Source: Arvicola amphibius (lineage: Eukaryota; Chordata; Mammalia; Rodentia; Cricetidae). Taken from it: a stretch of DNA of 64,000 nt. Every line of letters starts with the position of its first letter. Within the stretch, counting starts at the first letter, position 1. The stretch is from NCBI RefSeq assembly GCF_903992535.2, contig NC_052057.2:28233429-28297428 (forward strand), written 5' to 3'. Below the pieces are notes generated by a model. That model searched no databases. It worked only from the letters and a program-made list of their open reading frames with translations, and was not told the origin of the DNA. A program made the translations under genes and the position numbers. Of the stretch, positions 24,515-36,265 are shown piece after piece.

Positions 24515-24614
24515 TTCTTCATTACACATGTGTATGTATACACACACAGAGACACATACACGGAAAATTATATCAGCCCCCACAATTATAGACTTGTTTC
24601 ACAATGATCTCAAG
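24515..24614 (+). repeat. 100-bp direct repeat, copy 2
   Basis: Second copy of 22546-22645, same orientation, offset 1,969 bp, two substitutions, no indels. A 75-codon frame at 24420-24647 crosses it and is not a gene. Confidence 0.97.
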
Positions 24615-26904
24615 TCACAATCTTTTGCCTTTGTGGAGGATTTCTAGCTGGCCTGGAGCACCTCTGCAATCATGTAATTAGTTATTTTTCTTTTAGATTT
24701 CTCTTAATCCAATACATTTTTCCTGACAGCCAACTCCTCTCACTTTTTCCTGTTTTTGTATGAGTTGAATGTCCTCCTAAGTTTATATTTATAGATATAC
24801 TTATTATTTTGATATGTTAGCATCAAATTGTGTTTTTCTTATGGAAAATGAGATTCTTAATTTGGATATTTCATATTTATTATACTGTACTACTAATAAT
24901 AGATACCATATGCTGATTTATTCTTTAGTCTATCACATTTTTACTAATATATTTATTTACTTGCAAAGTTAACATATTGTGCTATTGATATATTTATTTT
25001 TATAACCATACAGTGACTTAGATCAATTTATGATGATTTTTTCATTTATGTAAAGCAAATGGGAAAAGAAAGTGAGCTGCATATATCTTAGCATATATTC
25101 ATGTTCAGACCTAAGTTTAGTGATATCTACCATCACAATTTTCACATATTAGAGCAGGGTCATCCACTAAGATGTAGGAAACCTACTAGTGGCCACATTA
25201 CTTTAAAAAAATAAAACTGTTTTTCTCTCTTCCCCCAGAAACCACGGGTGCTAATAGTTCTTTAGCTTGATGTGGACCCTATGGACAACACTCCCGTCTT
25301 GAAATTTTGATTCTCTTGATGTGTTGTTGGCCAAAGGTACGAAACCACAGTTGCTACGAGTTTGTATGTGCAGCAACGAAGTCAAATCTAGAGGACAGTA
25401 TTCGTAACACTCTTCCCCAACCGCTGGATCAGACATTCTTTCTGCCTCCTTTTCCACCATGTTCCCTGGGCCATGGCAGGAACTGGTGGGGGTGAGATTT
25501 GATACCGATGTCCTGTCTAGGGCTGGGCACTCACAGGCACTTGCTCTCATCAGTAGTGTGTCTACACATTATCCATCCACAACTACACACGCTTCTCTGG
25601 CCAAAGTTGGGAGGAGCACCCAAATATGTTATAAACTCAAATATTTAGAAGGCAAATTTGCCGCTTGACCATTTAGAAAAAGCAAAAACAAAACAGCAGC
25701 CATGTGTTTTAAGCAGACCTCTCTGTTGTCTCTCATCGTCGCTTCTTAAACAATGTACTTGACTGTGAACGAGTGATTTAATTGAAAGCCTAACTTTATT
25801 TTCTGTGGGAATAAGTATGGCGGAGAGAGTAGAGGTCAAAATCTTCCACATATGGAGATGAAACACTGGGTTTAAACCGATTTAAGATCGGAATTACAGG
25901 ACCGCGTCCACTGCACTTGAAAGATGTGCCAGCATTAATCTTTCTGCTAATTCTGATTCAGACAGAAACCTTGATGTAAGCTTCAAAATGCCTGGAGGAT
26001 ACAGAGTGACAGTAGCTACAAGTCTAGCTTGTGATTGGTGAAAGGCAGTTTTCTTTCCAACTTGTAATCCTGAAGGTATCCCCAGCCCTGGAATAGAAAA
26101 TGCAACCTCCTCGTGTTTATTTTATCTGAGAAACTTTTACAAACTACTTGTGTGTTTTAGAGGACACAGCTATCAGAGGTTGAGAAGGTTCCCAGAAACT
26201 AGACGTAAACGTGTTTAAGGGAAAAGTTGCTGATCTCTAATCACTTTAAGAAGCAGTTATCGGGCCCAGTGTGTGGGAAAACCAAATTTTATAGTCTTAC
26301 ACAAAACCAGTTCCTCTCTACCTATTACTTCTCCTCAAAGTTAGTACTATAATTCTCCCAGAAGTCTGGGTCTCTTGAGATTTATAATACTTCCGGCTCA
26401 CAGTTCATAGTCTGGAATGTGTGACCGTGTGACAGGAAGACAGTCCCATTTTGTTTTTAATTGTTTGGGTTTCAGAGGAGTGAAGACAGAGTGTAGGCAT
26501 GTGAAGACAAGAAACCAACTGGGAGACACATGCGCATATCTGTTTCATGTTGAGCGTGTCTTTCAGTCCGTCAAGTATGGGTGCAAATGAATCTGGAGCT
26601 TAAAGCAGGCCTCACCACAGTCTAGTCCAAGGAAAAGCTTCTACTACAGGAATCTAAAACACACTTTACAGATTTTTCTGGGGAGAGCTTTCATCATTTT
26701 CATTTTTCAATATGAGAAAATGCACAAGAGCTTGTTAATATTTTTAAAAAAATAACGGAGGCTGCCTCCACTCTTTCACCAGCTTTTGAGACCCTGCTTC
26801 TCATACTGGATCATCTTGCTCAGCCTTAATCCATGGGAAGGTGCTCACTATTACTGCAACTTGACACACCATGTGTATTGATTAGGACGCCTGCCTGTTC
26901 CTGT
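24615..26904. other. Unassigned sequence; possible repeat at 25240-25570
   Basis: Mostly unassigned. 25430-25570 ('caccatgttccctgggccat', 'gatgtcctgtctagggctgg') recalls a rodent interspersed repeat of unknown family. The 99-codon minus frame 25251-25550 falls in it and has no recognised domain. Confidence 0.35.
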
Positions 26905-27005
26905 ATAGAGATGGACAAGGAAGGGCATGTGCGGTGGGAGGGGGGAATGTGGGGAGGCTGTGACAAGGATGTAACATAAATAGATGAATAAAAAATATTT
27001 TCATT
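26905..27005 (+). mobile_element. L1 3' end fragment
   Basis: G-rich purine stretch ('gtgggaggggggaatgtggg'), then 'ctgtgacaaggatgtaacat' and a TAAATAGATGAATAAAA tail, in the order of an older rodent L1 3' UTR end. Short. Confidence 0.5.
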
Positions 27006-27065
27006 AAACAATGGTAGATAAGTATAGAATAAACATTGAAGAGAAACACACAAACAAAAGTTATA

Positions 27066-27350
<285 letters not shown>

Positions 27351-27364
27351 ATAGCAGGGATAAG

Positions 27365-27710
27365 AAGATAGTTTCACCAATAAAGTACTTTCTGGGTCAG
27401 CATATAGACAAATTTTGATGCCCAACATCTCCACAAAAAAATGAGCGGAACACTGTATGCTTCTAATCCCAGAGCTACAGGGTAGAGTAGGATAAGAAAC
27501 ATGGGGCAGGGACAGGGAGATTCATGTAACTTGCTAGCCAACCAGCCTAGCTGAGTCAATGAGTTCCCAGTTTAGTGAGAGACCCTGTCTCAAAAGATAT
27601 GTGGAGAATGATTATTAAAAACACCTGACATGGCTTGTAGCCTCCACATTCCCATGAACATGAGCATCTCCTTGTATCCACTCACACATGCACACACAAA
27701 TGTTCTTTAT
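27365..27710 (+). mobile_element. B4 SINE
   Basis: Order of the B4 consensus is kept over its whole length: ID-like head, 'ggaacactgtatgcttctaa', 'tagccaaccagcctagctga', 'gtgagagaccctgtctcaaa', then 'gtagcctccacattcccatg' and CA-rich end. The clearest B4 in the window. Confidence 0.85.
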
Positions 27711-28489
27711 CACTTCCTTAAACTTCCCTAGGCCATATACATAATACTTAGTTGTGAAAGTGGTTTACATAAACTAATCAGAGAAAGTGGTTTATTCCCT
27801 TGGTCTTATTGACCTTGCTGAAGGCAGTAGAATCCTAGTACCAGCCACCTACCTTTTTTCGACTCTAAATGGTACATGAACATGGTCACCACCTTGTTTC
27901 TTTTTCCTCATCTGTGTGCATCCTGGCCTCTTTTCTTTAAGCTGTTGGTGTCAGGCTGAGAGGTTTCTTTATCTGAGTTGATAGGCAGCAGGGAAGCTTG
28001 CTTCTGCGTGCTTACATCTTTCAGTGAGGAAGTAAGATTGGGAAACAGATTTATAACAATATATGGATGCACTGAATTAGAAAAGACAGTTTCAGAGCAA
28101 TGACAAGCTTTTATTTCCCCTCTGATGCACACTCCACTGAGATATGTCACCGATGTGTCTTGGAGCTTTATGTGCTTTGAAAGCTCACCCACCCCTTCTC
28201 TTGTATTTGTTCTGTTGTTCTTTTTGTTTCCTCTCCTTTTGTTTGTTTCTCCTATGAATCAGGAATATACTTCTTAGGTATCTTCTCTGAAGATGTATAA
28301 GCAGTTTCTATTCTAGCATTCTGAACCTAACTGATAAAATGGGGATTGCTCACTATATTTATCCTAGGAAAACCTTTCAAGAAGCACATGCACAATAAAC
28401 ATGCTAAAATGGAAGGGGTAATGCCCACAAGGTCTCAACTATAAAATACTACAGGCAACTAAAAAAATCTGAGAGCAGGGGAATTTGCT
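27711..28489. other. Unassigned sequence
   Basis: No gene or clear repeat; a 94-codon minus frame (27908-28192) has no recognised domain. Confidence 0.4.
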
Positions 28490-28805
28490 TCCCCAGGAAA
28501 GAACTTGTAAAGAGAGGCTGCTCTTACATTTCCCAGTTGCCCAGACCCAAATAACCACACAGAAACTATATTAATTACAACACTGTTTGACCAATGACTC
28601 TAGTGTATTCCTAGCAAGCCCTTAAGTTTTAAATTAACCCATTTCTATTAATCTGCGTATCACCATGAGGTCATGGCATTAGCTCGTTTTCTACAGGTCT
28701 TGTTTCCTTGGTGGTTGGCTGGCATCCTTTCCCTTCGGCAGTTAGAGCACACCTACTGGTTATCAAATGTCAACTGCCCAGATCTAAAACATACCTACCT
28801 ATAAC
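28490..28805 (-). mobile_element. LTR of the same family as 12341-12927, antisense
   Basis: Read on the minus strand, segments such as 'accaccaaggaaacaagacc' and 'gtttctgtgtggttatttgg' line up in order with the LTR at 12341-12927 ('accaccaaggaagcaggatg', 'atctctgtgtattttctttg'). More diverged and ends not defined. Confidence 0.55.
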
Positions 28806-28865
28806 ATTATACAGAAAGTAACATTATACAGATGGGGTAAGCTTTATATATATGTATACACATAC

Positions 28866-29000
28866 ACACATATACATGTAATCACCATTAGAGGAAAGAG
28901 AGGTAATGAGTTTGAAAGAGAGTAACGGTTGAGAGGAAGTAAAGGGAGTGAGGAAACATTGCAATGATAATAAAATCTCACAAAATAGGAATAAAAATAA
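28866..29000 (+). mobile_element. Possible L1 3' end fragment
   Basis: Purine-rich 'gaggtaatgagtttgaaaga' then 'taataaaatctcacaaaata' and an A-rich end recall a rodent L1 3' UTR. Weak. Confidence 0.35.
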
Positions 29001-29402
29001 AGTGAATCATCATGTCAGCAGAACCGCGCACACCCATCAGTGGTGAATGAAGTGCTCTCTGGTTATCACAAAGAACCACTGCTGGAATAAAACTGCTTTG
29101 AGAACCCTTCCAGAAATCAACTTCCTAGAGGACACACAGACTTCTACAAAGTCCAGAGTTATGGTCTCCATATCTACAGCTGCCCTACTGAAAGGGACAC
29201 ATAATCAGGACACTTTGGAAATGGCACTTACCTGAGTCTTTACTATCTGGGTCATTAATGCCTTACTCACAGTGAGGTAATAAAGGCTGCATTCTCATAT
29301 TTTACTTAGTAGATATTATATTTTAACTAGCAAGATCAAACTTCTAGGTAATATGTTTCTATTTGGAGTATAGGATTTTTATTTGTTGAGTTCAATGTTA
29401 CT
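29001..29402. other. Unassigned sequence
   Basis: No gene or recognisable repeat. Confidence 0.4.
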
Positions 29403-29592
29403 CTGCGTCTCAACCTTCCTAATGCTGCAACCTTTCAATATAGGTCCTCATGTTGTGATGATCTCCAACCATAAAATTATTTCTGTTGCTGCTTTACAAC
29501 TGCAATTTTGCTACTATTATGAACCATAATGTAAACATAGTTGGAGGTAGAGGTTTGCTAAGGGGTTGCAACCCACAGGTTGAGAACCACTG
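29403..29592 (+). mobile_element. URR1-type hAT-Charlie DNA transposon
   Basis: Non-autonomous element with inverted ends: 'ctcaaccttcctaatgctgc' at the left and 'cccacaggttgagaaccact' at the right, which pair as imperfect terminal inverted repeats. Internal 'taaaattatttctgttgctg' matches the rodent URR1 pattern. About 190 bp, no coding capacity. Confidence 0.85.
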
Positions 29593-29804
29593 CTTTGAGG
29601 CATGCATAGATCATACAGTTCCTCTAAGACTCATGTGGTCTGATTTAGGGTGTACTGTGTCTGTCAGTAACTACAGAATAAGGGAGCTGTAACATTCTTC
29701 TGTTACACAAAGGCGCCTCTGTACTTAGGAAAATTGTGGCTTGCTTTGTATTGTGGTATCTGAAATTCTCCACTGAGAACATTAATATCTATTACTAATT
29801 TTGG

Positions 29805-29975
29805 TGTGTGCGTGTGCACATTTATGTGCAGGGGCATGTGACATAAATGTGGATCTCAGAGGATAATTATTGAAGCCAGTTCTTGCCTCCCACAATATAA
29901 ACTCCAGACGCTAAACTAAGGTTATCAGGCTTGAAAGTAGTGACTGTACCCACTGAGCCGCATCCTCCTAGGCCC
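29805..29975 (-). mobile_element. RSINE/B3-type SINE, antisense
   Basis: GT-rich start, 'gaagccagttcttgcctccc', 'aaggttatcaggcttgaaag', 'ctgtacccactgagccgcat' in antisense RSINE order. Confidence 0.7.
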
Positions 29976-31007
29976 AGGAATAATGTGTATTATTATCATA
30001 TCTAAGAATAATTGTGAAAGTGAAAAGGATATCATGTTCACACACAAAAAAGCTGAAGTGACGTCTAAGCAAATTTAACACAGTTGTGCTGATCATTGTA
30101 CGGGCAAATTGCAGAGTCTGTCATATGTTCTTTATCAGTCTCGTGGAGTAAGAACAGGAGAAATGCTGGTAACAAGTAATCAAAATAAATGGCATCTAAA
30201 ATAAAAGCATATTATTCAGTCACACAGCTAAAAAGTGGAATATGCACTTGATGAGTGCATTTCACTAGTGATGATTGTCGTCCCAAGGAACTCCTGGGAT
30301 GCTACAGAGCACACAGTGAGAACTTCAGTTTTGATTGACAAACTAGTGAATGAATGAATGAATGACCTCGTACTGGTCACTGACTGTTAGTTCATGCCTT
30401 TGTCTCACTAGGTAGAGAACACAGTTTTAAGAAATGCTTTGTGCCCAGGTAATGCCTGATTGATGCTTCCAGAGATTTGGGAGTGCTTCAGCTTAACTTA
30501 AACTTTTATTTCTTATTTAAACATTCCCAAATGCAGTATAACACACATTTTCCTCTTAAATTTTATCAGCATTGTATAGAAAGACAGGAGCCTGCTACTT
30601 AGTATTAGGTGTCTCCCTACTAAAGTTAGATTCCTGTTTCATGGGGACCGTATACTAGACCTGTGATCATGGGGAAATAAAATTTTGAAAGATCGCCTAA
30701 ATGTCAAGAAATGATACCCATCCATTTGCTTATAGTAAGGCTTAAATTGAACCACCTTGTATGTTCTTTTCACGGTAGCTGCCAATACAGAGCATGAAAA
30801 AAATTAGCATCCTTTCCCTTACACAATTCTAAACCTAACTTATTTTATCTTATGATTTTCTAGGACACATAAAAACCTTTCAAATCATGTTTTCTTAACC
30901 TATGAAGTCCATAATATATAGTCAGATGTTTAGCAATAGAAAAATGAATAAATAGAGTTGTTATTCAAAGTACCTAAAATATGATGTAAAGAAATATCTG
31001 TTTACAT
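29976..31007. other. Unassigned sequence
   Basis: AT-rich, no gene or recognisable repeat. Four tandem 'gaat' units at 30349-30364. Confidence 0.4.
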
Positions 31008-31190
31008 ATTTGTGTATGGGCGCTTTGCCTGTATGCATGCTTGTGTGTTACGTGTATGCCTGACTCTCATAGAGGCCAGAAGAGGGTGGAATAATAGACA
31101 GTTTGGGCTGCCATATGAGTGCTAAGAATTGAACCTGGGTCCTCTGCAAGAGCAGTTAGTGTCTTAAATATTGGACCACCTCTCCAGGCC
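31008..31190 (-). mobile_element. B3/B2-type SINE, antisense
   Basis: 'gcctgtatgcatgcttgtgt', 'gctaagaattgaacctgggt', 'cctctgcaagagcagttagt' and 'ccacctctccaggcc' follow the B3 consensus in antisense, close to full length. Confidence 0.9.
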
Positions 31191-31628
31191 ATGAGTTTAA
31201 CTTTTTTGCTTGGATCTTTCTGATTTTTTTTCTTGAGCTCTGGATCACAGATGTATGCCACCATGCCCTGCCTAAAATTCAACTCTAATTCTGACTTTTC
31301 TATGTGCAGTATTCATAAATGGTTGTTCCAAATCAAATGTGCCTTTGGAATATGAAGTCCACATAAAAGACATTGAAAGCCTTTGGTATCATTCCTTTCT
31401 CCATCTCTTCAATACAGAACACTGTACATAGAGGCACAAGGATTCCAACTCTAAAATGTGCCTATACTTTAGTCAAAGTTGGAAAATAGCTAAAGAACCG
31501 TGGGAAACAGAGGACAGACAGAGAGGGGCAAAGATATTTTCAGATCAAGATTTCCCTGGGAAAGCTGGATTTACTGTGTCAGAAAGAGTAAGAGACTAAA
31601 TGTCATTAAGCATTCACAGCTACCGTGT
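31191..31628. other. Mostly unassigned; small antisense B1 scrap
   Basis: 31236-31275 ('gctctggatcacagatgtat', 'gccaccatgccctgcc') is the left end of an antisense B1. Otherwise nothing seen. Confidence 0.4.
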
Positions 31629-32042
31629 GTGTCTTAGTTAGGATTACTATTGCTGCAATGAAACACTATGATCAAAAAGAAATTTGAGGAAGAAAGCATT
31701 TGTCTGTCTTTTACTTCCATATCGCTATCTACCATTGTAGGTAATGAGGACAGAAACTCAAGCAGGCCTGGGACCTGGCGCCAGGAACTGGTGTAGAAGC
31801 CATGGATGGGTGGTGCTTATTGACTTCTTCCTCTTACTCAGTCTGCTTTTCTTCTTCTTCTTCTTCTTCTTCTTCTTCTTCTTCTTCTTCTTCTTCTTCT
31901 TCTTCTTCTTCTTCTTCTTCTTCTTCTTCTTCTTCTTCTTCTTCTTCTTCTATAAAACCCGGGACCATCAGCACACAAAGAGCACCACTCACAACAGTCT
32001 GAACTCTCCCCCCATTTTGATCAGTTATTAAGAAAATGCCTT
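31629..32042 (-). mobile_element. RMER-type rodent repeat, antisense
   Basis: 'gtcttagttaggattactat', 'aaacactatgatcaaaaaga', 'aaactcaagcaggcctggga' and 'cagttattaagaaaatgcc' are the reverse of the same family as 12285-13305. A long TTC array has grown in the middle. Confidence 0.8.
31849..31950. repeat. (TTC)34 perfect triplet array
   Basis: 102 bases, 34 TTC units without interruption (GAA on the minus strand), inside the RMER-type repeat. Long Phe/Ser frames here are read-through. Confidence 0.99.
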
Positions 32043-32049
32043 ACTTAAG

Positions 32050-32447
32050 AAGTGGTCTCCTGTGCCAATGGGTTCAAGTGTACTTCCCACTTTCTCTTCT
32101 GTGAGGTTTAATATGGTTGGTTTTATGTTGAGATCTTTGATCTATTTAGACTCAAGTTTGTGCATGGTGATAGATATTGATCTATTTTCCTTCTTCTACA
32201 AGTTGATATCCAGTTATGCAAATTCCATTTGTTGGATATGCTTTCTTTTTATTTTATATTTTTAGTTTCTTTGTTAAAAAAATCAGGTGTATGTAGGTGT
32301 GTGGATTGATATCTGGGTCTTTGATGTTATTCCATTGGTCCTCCTATTTTTATACCAATACTAGGCTGTTTTCATTACTGTAGCTCTATGGTAGAAGTCA
32401 GGAATGAAGATGCCTCCAGATGTTTCTTTATTGTACAGGATTTCTTT
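32050..32447 (-). mobile_element. L1 ORF2 fragment, antisense
   Basis: Parallels 17812-18205 of the other antisense L1 base by base in order ('tggtctcctgtgccaatg', 'cagttatgcaa', 'gtagctct'). Both ends cut. No open frame of length. Confidence 0.9.
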
Positions 32448-32449
32448 TC

Positions 32450-32540
32450 AGGGCTGAATGTATAGGTCACTGGTGTGTACTAGCCCAACAATACAAGTCC
32501 CTGTGTTTGATCCCCAGCACCACACACAAATGAAAAAAGT
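32450..32540 (+). mobile_element. ID-type SINE
   Basis: 'gggctgaatgtataggtcac', 'gtccctgtgtttgatcccca', 'gcaccacac' follow the ID consensus; A-rich end. Confidence 0.75.
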
Positions 32541-33004
32541 TTCCGTGTCAACTATAAATGTTTAGAAGCAGATACGATTCCTGTGGAAAGAGGTCAAAGA
32601 CAGGAGACAGCAGATTCAGAAAGGTAAACCTGAACTCAAGGCAACTTTGCATTTAGACAGAGGAGCCTAAGAAAGGATTGCTATCAGAATCAGACTATAG
32701 AGAGCATAAGAAACTGAGAACTGCTGAAGAGAACACATGTGTGCAAGCATTACCCTCCTGCATGCAGCACGTTTTGCTAATTATTCAATACTACTTATTA
32801 TTGAATTATTGGATACTCAATATGACTGATATAAAGCATATTTGCAAATAACAAAAATAAATGATCTTGAGCATACCTATTTACTATCCTTAACCTTAAT
32901 TTCTGGTTATGTCTCTCACCTACTGTGTACTTTTTCATTGGCACTGATATATTTTTGCTTTACTATTTAATAAATTAATATTTTCATTGGAGTTTCAAAG
33001 TTTC
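32541..33004. other. Unassigned sequence
   Basis: No gene or recognisable repeat. Confidence 0.4.
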
Positions 33005-33155
33005 TTGCAATTATTTATTTTTGGTGTGTGCATGTGTGTGGCTATAGACTGTGGAGTCTGTTCTTTCCCCCTAACATGTGAATATCAGGGATCAAACTCA
33101 GGTCATCAGGTTTGGTAGCAATTCTGTTACCCACTCAGTCACCTTGCTGACCCAA
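33005..33155 (-). mobile_element. RSINE/B3-type SINE, antisense
   Basis: 'ggtgtgtgcatgtgtgtggc', 'gggatcaaactcaggtcatc', 'ttacccactcagtcaccttg' are in antisense RSINE order. Confidence 0.75.
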
Positions 33156-34794
33156 TTTTCACTACAGATTTTTTTCTCAATTCTTTTGCTTTATATTTAT
33201 TAGACTAAAGGAATGTGATATAAATGAGAGTTAAAAGAAACCCTTTTTGTTGCAAGCCTTCCCTTCCTCTTTAATTAAACCAATATCTATGTGACTATTA
33301 ACTATCAAGACTAACTAAGCTTAGTACCTTAGAGGAGGCTGTGGGATTCCAGTATTTTCTCTACTTTTTTGCATTATAGACAAGTTTTTAAAAGTAAAGG
33401 TCTTTTAAAACCTTATTCAAATAGAAAATCACCTCATCCTATGGTTTTTTTTGTTTCATAAATGAGTATTTTCCCAAGAGATACTTTTCTTCAAATCTTA
33501 TAATAGTCTCCCTCATACACTCTCTTGTACGAAGTCTTTGATTATGTCAATGGCCTGTTTACTGATGCTTAAAAAGTTCAAATCTGCAGCCTAGAGGGAT
33601 GAGTCTTTAACTTAATAGATTTCACTTCACTAAATGTCATTTTTAAAAAAATAGAACCCTTTGGTGCATGTGAGAGTTTTGCTTGTTATGTTTATAACTA
33701 TTCCAGCCAATAAATTATTATACATTAAAAAATTTTCTATTTAATTTAGGCAAAACAGAGTTTGGTAGTTTATTCAGCTCAGAATGTATAAAGAGACAAT
33801 TGACCAATTTAAAGGGAAAGATAGATCTTGGCTGTCACAGATGAATTGTTTATGCAAATTTCAAAGACAATGTGTAAGAATTCACATGTTTGCATTCAAA
33901 TATGCATAAGCCTGTGCAGATATGCTAATTAATTTACTTATAGTTTCAGTTCATGGTCAGTTGGCTCAGTTGCTTTTTAGTGAATGAGAATATATGTTAG
34001 GAACATGGACAAGTAGAGCTTCCCAACTTGTGGGACAGAATGTGAGAGAGAGGGAGGAGGGGCAGGGCAGAAGAGAGAGAACAAACAACTTTTAACTCCA
34101 GAGGTTAATTTATGAAACATATTACTTCTTGACTGTCTCAGATATAAAGATAGATGACATTATATATTTTAATCTAAGATAGCTCAAATTGCATTTATTT
34201 GTGTAGAGAAAATTTTTTTACCTTTTTTTTGGTCAAGAAATAAGAGAACATAATACTGAGAAAGATTTCTAACAGTTTTTTGGAAGTCCAGATTAAGGAG
34301 GCCACCATTTATTTATATTAATTTATAGTGTGTAATAAACAAATATATTATAAACATAATATATTAAATTATAAATTTATTATGAATGATGATGAATTTA
34401 ATGTGCATTACTTATTTATATTATATTTGGGGTTCACTTTTTCCAGGGTAGTGAAAAAATCCATATAATACAAATAATTCTAATTTTCTAGTTTGCAGTG
34501 GTACATACTGAAGAAATAATTAAATAATTGTAAATACTGAGGGATGCTACAGAGGAAAAAGAGAAGCATTACACAGTAGGTGGAATGAAGAATTTGGAAA
34601 AGAAGGCTTGAGCAGAGCCACCTATGATGAAACAGCTTACTTCACAGTGACCTTAATCCCAAAGACAAATGAACCTGTCTTGTTCAGGTTTATCAAATAG
34701 AGTCAAAAGAAGAAGTGTAAATAAGGGTACAGAGCTTGACAACAATCAGAAGACAGAGACTTAGTTTCCTAATAATATTGTATTTTTTAAAATA
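33156..34794. other. Unassigned AT-rich sequence
   Basis: Strongly AT-rich from about 34130 to 34560, no gene or recognisable repeat. Confidence 0.4.
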
Positions 34795-35500
34795 CTTAGA
34801 TTTTTAATCATTTTGCATGCCAATCAGGGTTCCCCCCTCTCTTCGTCCTATTTCCCCTGAACCTACACCCAACCACTCCTCAGAAAGGGTAAGGCCTCCC
34901 ATAGGGAGTCAACGAGACCTGGCACATTCAGTTTATGTACATCTAAGACCCTGCCTTCCCTGCATCAAGGCTGAGCAAGGAACCCCACCATATGGAATAA
35001 GCTTCAACAAGTTCAGGGATAGATCCAAGTCCCACTACCAGAGGTCCCACAAATAGCCAAGGCTACAAAACTGTCACCCACATACAGAGGGCCTACTTGT
35101 TCCCATGCAGCTTCCCCCAGCTATTAGTCTAAAGTCCATGAGCTCCCCCAAGTTTGGGTTAATTGTCTCTGTGGATTTGCCTGTCATAATCTTGGACACA
35201 CACACACACTTTTATAAAGCCTTCACCGTGTCTCTGGCTGGACTCCCAGGCTTTGGTCTGGTGCTTGGATGTGGATCTCTGCATCAGCTTCCATCAGTTA
35301 CTAGATGAAGGTTCTATGATGAATGTTAAGGTAGTCACTAATCTGATTCCAGGAGGAGGCCAGTTCCAGCACCCTCTCCACTATGGCTAGGGATTTTAGC
35401 TGGGGTCATCCTTATGGATTCCTAGGAACTTCCCTAGCATCAGGGTTCTCCCTAGGCTCATAAAGACTCCCTATATCAAGATATCTCTTTCATGGCTCTA
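34795..35500 (-). mobile_element. L1 3' UTR fragment, antisense
   Basis: 'ccctgcatcaaggctgagca', 'acatacagagggcctacttg', 'tctgcatcagcttccatcag', 'agatatctctttcatggctc' follow, in order, the antisense of the older rodent (Lx-like) L1 3' UTR. It breaks off where ORF2 would begin, at the sense L1 that follows. Confidence 0.7.
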
Positions 35501-35710
35501 TTATCATACACCTGTCAGAATGGCTAAAATCAAAAACACTGGTTACAGCCTATGTTGGAAAGAATGAGGAGTAAGGAGGAGTAAGAGGAACACTCCTCCA
35601 CTGCTGGTGGGAGTGCAAACTTACACAGACAGTTAGAAATCATTTGGAAATGACGTTTATCAGAATTTGGGGGATCAATCTGCCTCAAGATCCAGTACTG
35701 ACACCCTTAA

Positions 35711-35795
<85 letters not shown>

Positions 35796-36265
35796 CCCAA
35801 AGGATGCTCAATTATACCACAAAGACACTTGCTCAGTGCTCAGTTCTGTTCATAGCAGTATTATTCGTAATATTCAAGAAACTGGAGACAACTTAGATGC
35901 CCCTCAACTCAAGAATGGATAAAACAAATGTGGTACATTTACACAATGGACTATTACTTAGCTGTAAAAAACAATGACATCATGAAATTTGCAGGCAAAT
36001 GGATGAAACTAAAAAAAAAATCATCCTAAGCAAGGCAATCCAGACCCCAAAAGATAAACATGGTATGTACTCACTCATAAGTGGATGTAAAGCAAAGGAT
36101 AATCAGACCAAAATCCACAGAAAAATCCAGAGGAACTAGGGAACAAGAAAGACCCTAAGAAGGACACATGGATTTCCCCAGGAAGGGGAAATAGAAGAGA
36201 TCTTCTGGGCAAACTGAGGGTGGAGGGGGCGGCCAGGGGTAGGGTATGGGGGATGAGAACATAAT
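35501..36265 (+). mobile_element. L1 3' end (ORF2 C-terminus and 3' UTR), sense
   Basis: 'cctgtcagaatggctaaaat', 'ccactgctggtgggagtgca', 'ccaaaggatgctcaattata', 'acaatggactattacttagc' are ORF2 C-terminal sequence; the end is the G-rich 3' UTR (36215-36252). A frame at 35644-35922 keeps part of ORF2 (PKDAQLYHKDTC) on both sides of an inserted microsatellite. No poly(A) tail visible. Confidence 0.93.
35712..35792. repeat. (AT)n(GT)n compound microsatellite in L1
   Basis: About 37 bases of AT and 44 of GT, uninterrupted, replacing the 'gggcatatacccaaagg' stretch of ORF2. Confidence 0.98.

Noticed and set aside
22546..24614. The 100-bp pair as LTRs of a small element
   Set aside because: Too short, no TG...CA ends, no target-site duplication outside the pair and no internal coding sequence.
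25251..25550. 99-codon minus-strand frame
   Set aside because: Overlaps probable interspersed repeat; no domain.
31744..32031. Poly-Phe and poly-Ser frames
   Set aside because: TTC array read in different frames.
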